A stretch of DNA of 64,000 bases from an uncultured Barnesiella sp. (GTDB lineage Bacteria > Bacteroidota > Bacteroidia > Bacteroidales > Barnesiellaceae): positions 46,706 to 110,705 of the forward strand of contig CALUFO010000011.1 in assembly GCA_944320015.1 (NCBI GenBank), in the 5' to 3' direction. Positions 62,295 through 64,000 of this stretch are shown piece by piece. Numbering within the stretch: position 1 is the stretch's first letter; the number at the start of each line of letters is the position of its first letter. Both the position numbers and the translations under genes were made by a program. Under the pieces are notes generated by a model. It made no database searches. It saw nothing but the letters and a program-made list of their open reading frames with translations, and was not told the origin of the DNA.

Positions 62295-62990
62295 TTAAAT
62301 ACGGTTGTCTATGCGTATGATATTTTCTACGATAAAGAGGTCGCAAATATCTCGTTTTTCGATTTCGATGTCGTCGTATTCTTTGTTTTCGCTGCGGAGG
62401 ATAACCCGGTTGGGGTTTTCGTGTTTGCGCACATACTTTACCATGCGGTAATCTTCCAGCAGCACGACATAGATTTGTCCCCAAAAGATGAGGTTGAGGT
62501 TTTTGATTTCACGAATGGCAATCATGTCGCCGTTGTTGATGACGGGTTTCATGCTGTCGCCGCTCACTTTCACGATGCTGCAATCGGGGTTGACAAAGGG
62601 GACGTCGATGCTTCCAATGACCAAATCGTCGGTAAACATGCGGTCTCGGGCGAGATTCCCGGCCGTGACGTCGAGCCCGTAGACTTTTGCCCCGTTTCGG
62701 GGTTCGGTGGCGATGGCTTCGGGGGGAAGGGTGAGGGTGCGTATGTGGGAATGCACATCGACGGGCGCGGTTAGATACATGGTCCCGTTGCCGGTGCAGA
62801 GCCATTCTTTCGACACGCCTAAATCGGCGACGATTTTGTTGACAAGCGAGTCGCTTATGGGGAGTTTGCCGGTTAGGTGTTTCGAAAAATTGGAGGCGTC
62901 GATCGATATGCGTTTGGCAAATTCCGATTGGGTGATTCCCAAGTTGTCTATCAGAGCCTTGATTCTTTCTATTTTGGCATTGTTGTCCAT
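62295..62990 (-). CDS. XRE-S24 peptidase repressor (LexA/CI-like)
   Basis: A 231-residue regulator: HTH domain (about 8-65, ITQSEFAKRISIDASNFSKH) and C-terminal S24 self-cleaving domain. Catalytic Ser146 (VSGDSMKP) and Lys185 (RMVKY) form the expected dyad, and Ala110-Gly111 in DVTAGN is a plausible autocleavage site. This is the form of CI-like or LexA-like repressors that are inactivated after DNA damage. A perfect dyad at 63008-63023 lies just before its start. Adjacent genes do not look like phage, so it may be a stand-alone stress regulator. Confidence 0.9.
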   Translation of the reverse strand: MDNNAKIERIKALIDNLGITQSEFAKRISIDASNFSKHLTGKLPISDSLVNKIVADLGVSKEWLCTGNGTMYLTAPVDVHSHIRTLTLPPEAIATEPRNGAKVYGLDVTAGNLARDRMFTDDLVIGSIDVPFVNPDCSIVKVSGDSMKPVINNGDMIAIREIKNLNLIFWGQIYVVLLEDYRMVKYVRKHENPNRVILRSENKEYDDIEIEKRDICDLFIVENIIRIDNRI

Positions 62991-63007
62991 AATAATGTAT
63001 GTGGTTT

Positions 63008-63023
63008 ATGGTAATTTTACCAT
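63008..63023. promoter_or_regulatory. Operator-like palindrome upstream of the S24 repressor
   Basis: ATGGTAA-tt-TTACCAT is a perfect dyad of 16 bases, 17 bases upstream of the repressor ATG and downstream of its -7 box (63081-63088). A further TTACCA half-site is at 63071-63076. Self-binding is inference. Confidence 0.65.
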
Positions 63024-63052
63024 TATAATTTGGTTTATTTGGAATAGCGTTG

Positions 63053-63060
63053 TATATTTG
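63053..63060 (+). promoter_or_regulatory. Possible -7 box for the gene at 63263
   Basis: TATATTTG matches TAnnTTTG; the leader would be about 200 bases and contain the hairpin at 63137-63244. Confidence 0.35.
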
Positions 63061-63080
63061 TGTGGTTTTATTACCAGTAG

Positions 63081-63088
63081 CAAAGGTA
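63081..63088 (-). promoter_or_regulatory. -7 promoter box for the S24 repressor
   Basis: TACCTTTG on the minus strand; leader about 85 bases, containing the palindrome at 63008-63023. Confidence 0.45.
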
Positions 63089-63136
63089 GCAAACTTTTTT
63101 GAATAACCAAATAATTGATTGATAATTAACATAATT

Positions 63137-63244
63137 AACCTATCCTTATCGAGGTATATTACCTATTTTGATTGATAACATAGGAAGGGATACGCCGGCA
63201 AGACAGGTAAATACGGTGTGGATATACCTCGGTAGGGATAGGTT
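63137..63244 (+). repeat. Long imperfect inverted repeat upstream of a small gene
   Basis: The arms 63137-63159 and 63222-63244 pair over 23 bases with two mismatches (both T/C, which would be G-U in RNA), around a 62-base loop that itself contains ACCTAT and ATAGG pairs. The right arm ends 18 bases before the ATG at 63263. A structured leader or a fold-back element are both possible. Confidence 0.6.
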
Positions 63245-63262
63245 GATGGAAAGGGAAAGAAG

Positions 63263-63583
63263 ATGAGAACGATTGAATGGGAGGCTCCGGTATTGGCTAC
63301 ATTGGCGGCGGCGCACTGGGTTGTGGCGTATGAGCGGGAGGAACAGCCTCGAAAGCAATTGAGGTATGAGGCGGAGATTGAGTTTGAGGGTGTGGCCTAT
63401 TTGTTGATGTGTGAGATAGGTTTGGCCGAGAGGGAGCGCAAGGCCGTGTCGATGATTTGTGGCATAGAACCGCAATATACCGATATGCCGGTGCGGATAA
63501 TCGGGAATATGGGAAAATCTATCGGTGAAATTTTGCCGGTAGTGAGTAACTTTTTGGAGAGTTACGGTGTTATATATGTATGA
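63263..63583 (+). CDS. Hypothetical small protein
   Basis: A 106-residue protein with no family that I recognise and no signal peptide or membrane segment. It has a Glu/Arg-rich middle (YEREEQPRKQLRYEAEIEFEG) and a possibly helical core (VAYLLMCEIGLAERERKAVSMI). The start ATG follows GGGAAAGAAG, a fair ribosome site, and lies just downstream of a 108-base inverted-repeat region. Codon use matches the core genes. It diverges from the S24 repressor. Confidence 0.6.
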   Translation: MRTIEWEAPVLATLAAAHWVVAYEREEQPRKQLRYEAEIEFEGVAYLLMCEIGLAERERKAVSMICGIEPQYTDMPVRIIGNMGKSIGEILPVVSNFLESYGVIYV

Positions 63584-63684
63584 AAATAAATTGATAAGGG
63601 TGAGTCCGAGAGGTGTGGCATGGCGTAGCGAAGAATACTTGTAAGGGGTATATGGCGAGGGTGTACCTGTCGGATTAATAAAAG

Positions 63685-63713
63685 AAACGGGCCTCTTTTT
63701 GGGAGGCCCGTTT
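63685..63713. terminator. Terminator between gapA and the small hypothetical gene
   Basis: A perfect GC-rich 11-base stem (63685-63695 with 63703-63713) with flanking A and T runs, working in both directions; 20 bases from the gapA stop. Confidence 0.85.
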
Positions 63714-63733
63714 TCTATTGGGTTTCGGGAATA

Positions 63734-64000
<267 letters not shown>

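Noticed and set aside
62991..63262. Prophage or integrative element next to the S24 repressor
   Set aside because: No integrase, structural or replication genes nearby and base composition matches the core genome.

Overview
The window is about 64 kb of a Bacteroidota chromosome, almost certainly order Bacteroidales. Three things point there: promoters follow the Bacteroidota TAnnTTTG -7 pattern rather than TATAAT and starts mostly lack a clear Shine-Dalgarno site; the gene families are typical of the group (DUF4254, GIN-domain, WG-repeat, GlsA/GlsB glycine-lipid acyltransferases, KorAB, GH20 hexosaminidase, BspA-type LRR protein with a type IX-like C-terminal domain); and the dcw cluster has the Bacteroidales order. 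Genus cannot be fixed from the sequence.

Layout: 1-701 pdxB (cut by the window edge). 889-3391 lipopolysaccharide/core genes (DUF4254, GT9 glycosyltransferase, Kdo-kinase-like protein). 3455-6005 ruvB and a polysaccharide flippase. 6120-11792 a giant 1890-residue protein with an N-terminal TIR domain and about 45 Sel1 repeats. 11976-13788 two tandem paralogous AraC regulators. 13985-16204 a secreted GH20 hexosaminidase. 16502-18410 an acetyltransferase and a MATE exporter whose 3' end is missing. 18411 to about 23570 is an AT-rich foreign defence island: a truncated DUF1016 nuclease, a small HTH regulator, an intact McrBC system, a truncated HsdM, a second HTH regulator and a recombinase remnant. 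23650-31467 is mixed core genome (DUF2795, corrinoid adenosyltransferase, LOG, outer-membrane protein, M16 protease, DusB, GIN protein, WG-repeat lipoprotein, glycine lipid synthesis). 32522-47192 is a compact division and cell-wall (dcw) cluster from rsmH to ftsZ, followed by a YqeY protein and serS. 49209-60215 holds housekeeping genes: RNase HI, aroK, ald-like, korAB, SLC13 transporter, purN, mrp, trmB. 60235-63583 has an LRR surface protein and an S24 repressor neighbourhood, then the 3' part of gapA.

How the genes work together: rsmH-ftsL-ftsI-murE-mraY-murD-ftsW-murG-murC-ftsQ-ftsA-ftsZ builds lipid II and the divisome; many of these genes overlap or abut. GlsB and GlsA, divergent from that cluster, would make the glycine lipids of the membrane. 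McrBC would cut modified incoming DNA. The TIR-Sel1 protein is the strongest candidate for an uncharacterised immune or signalling receptor in the window, and lies outside the defence island. No rRNA, tRNA or CRISPR array was recognised.
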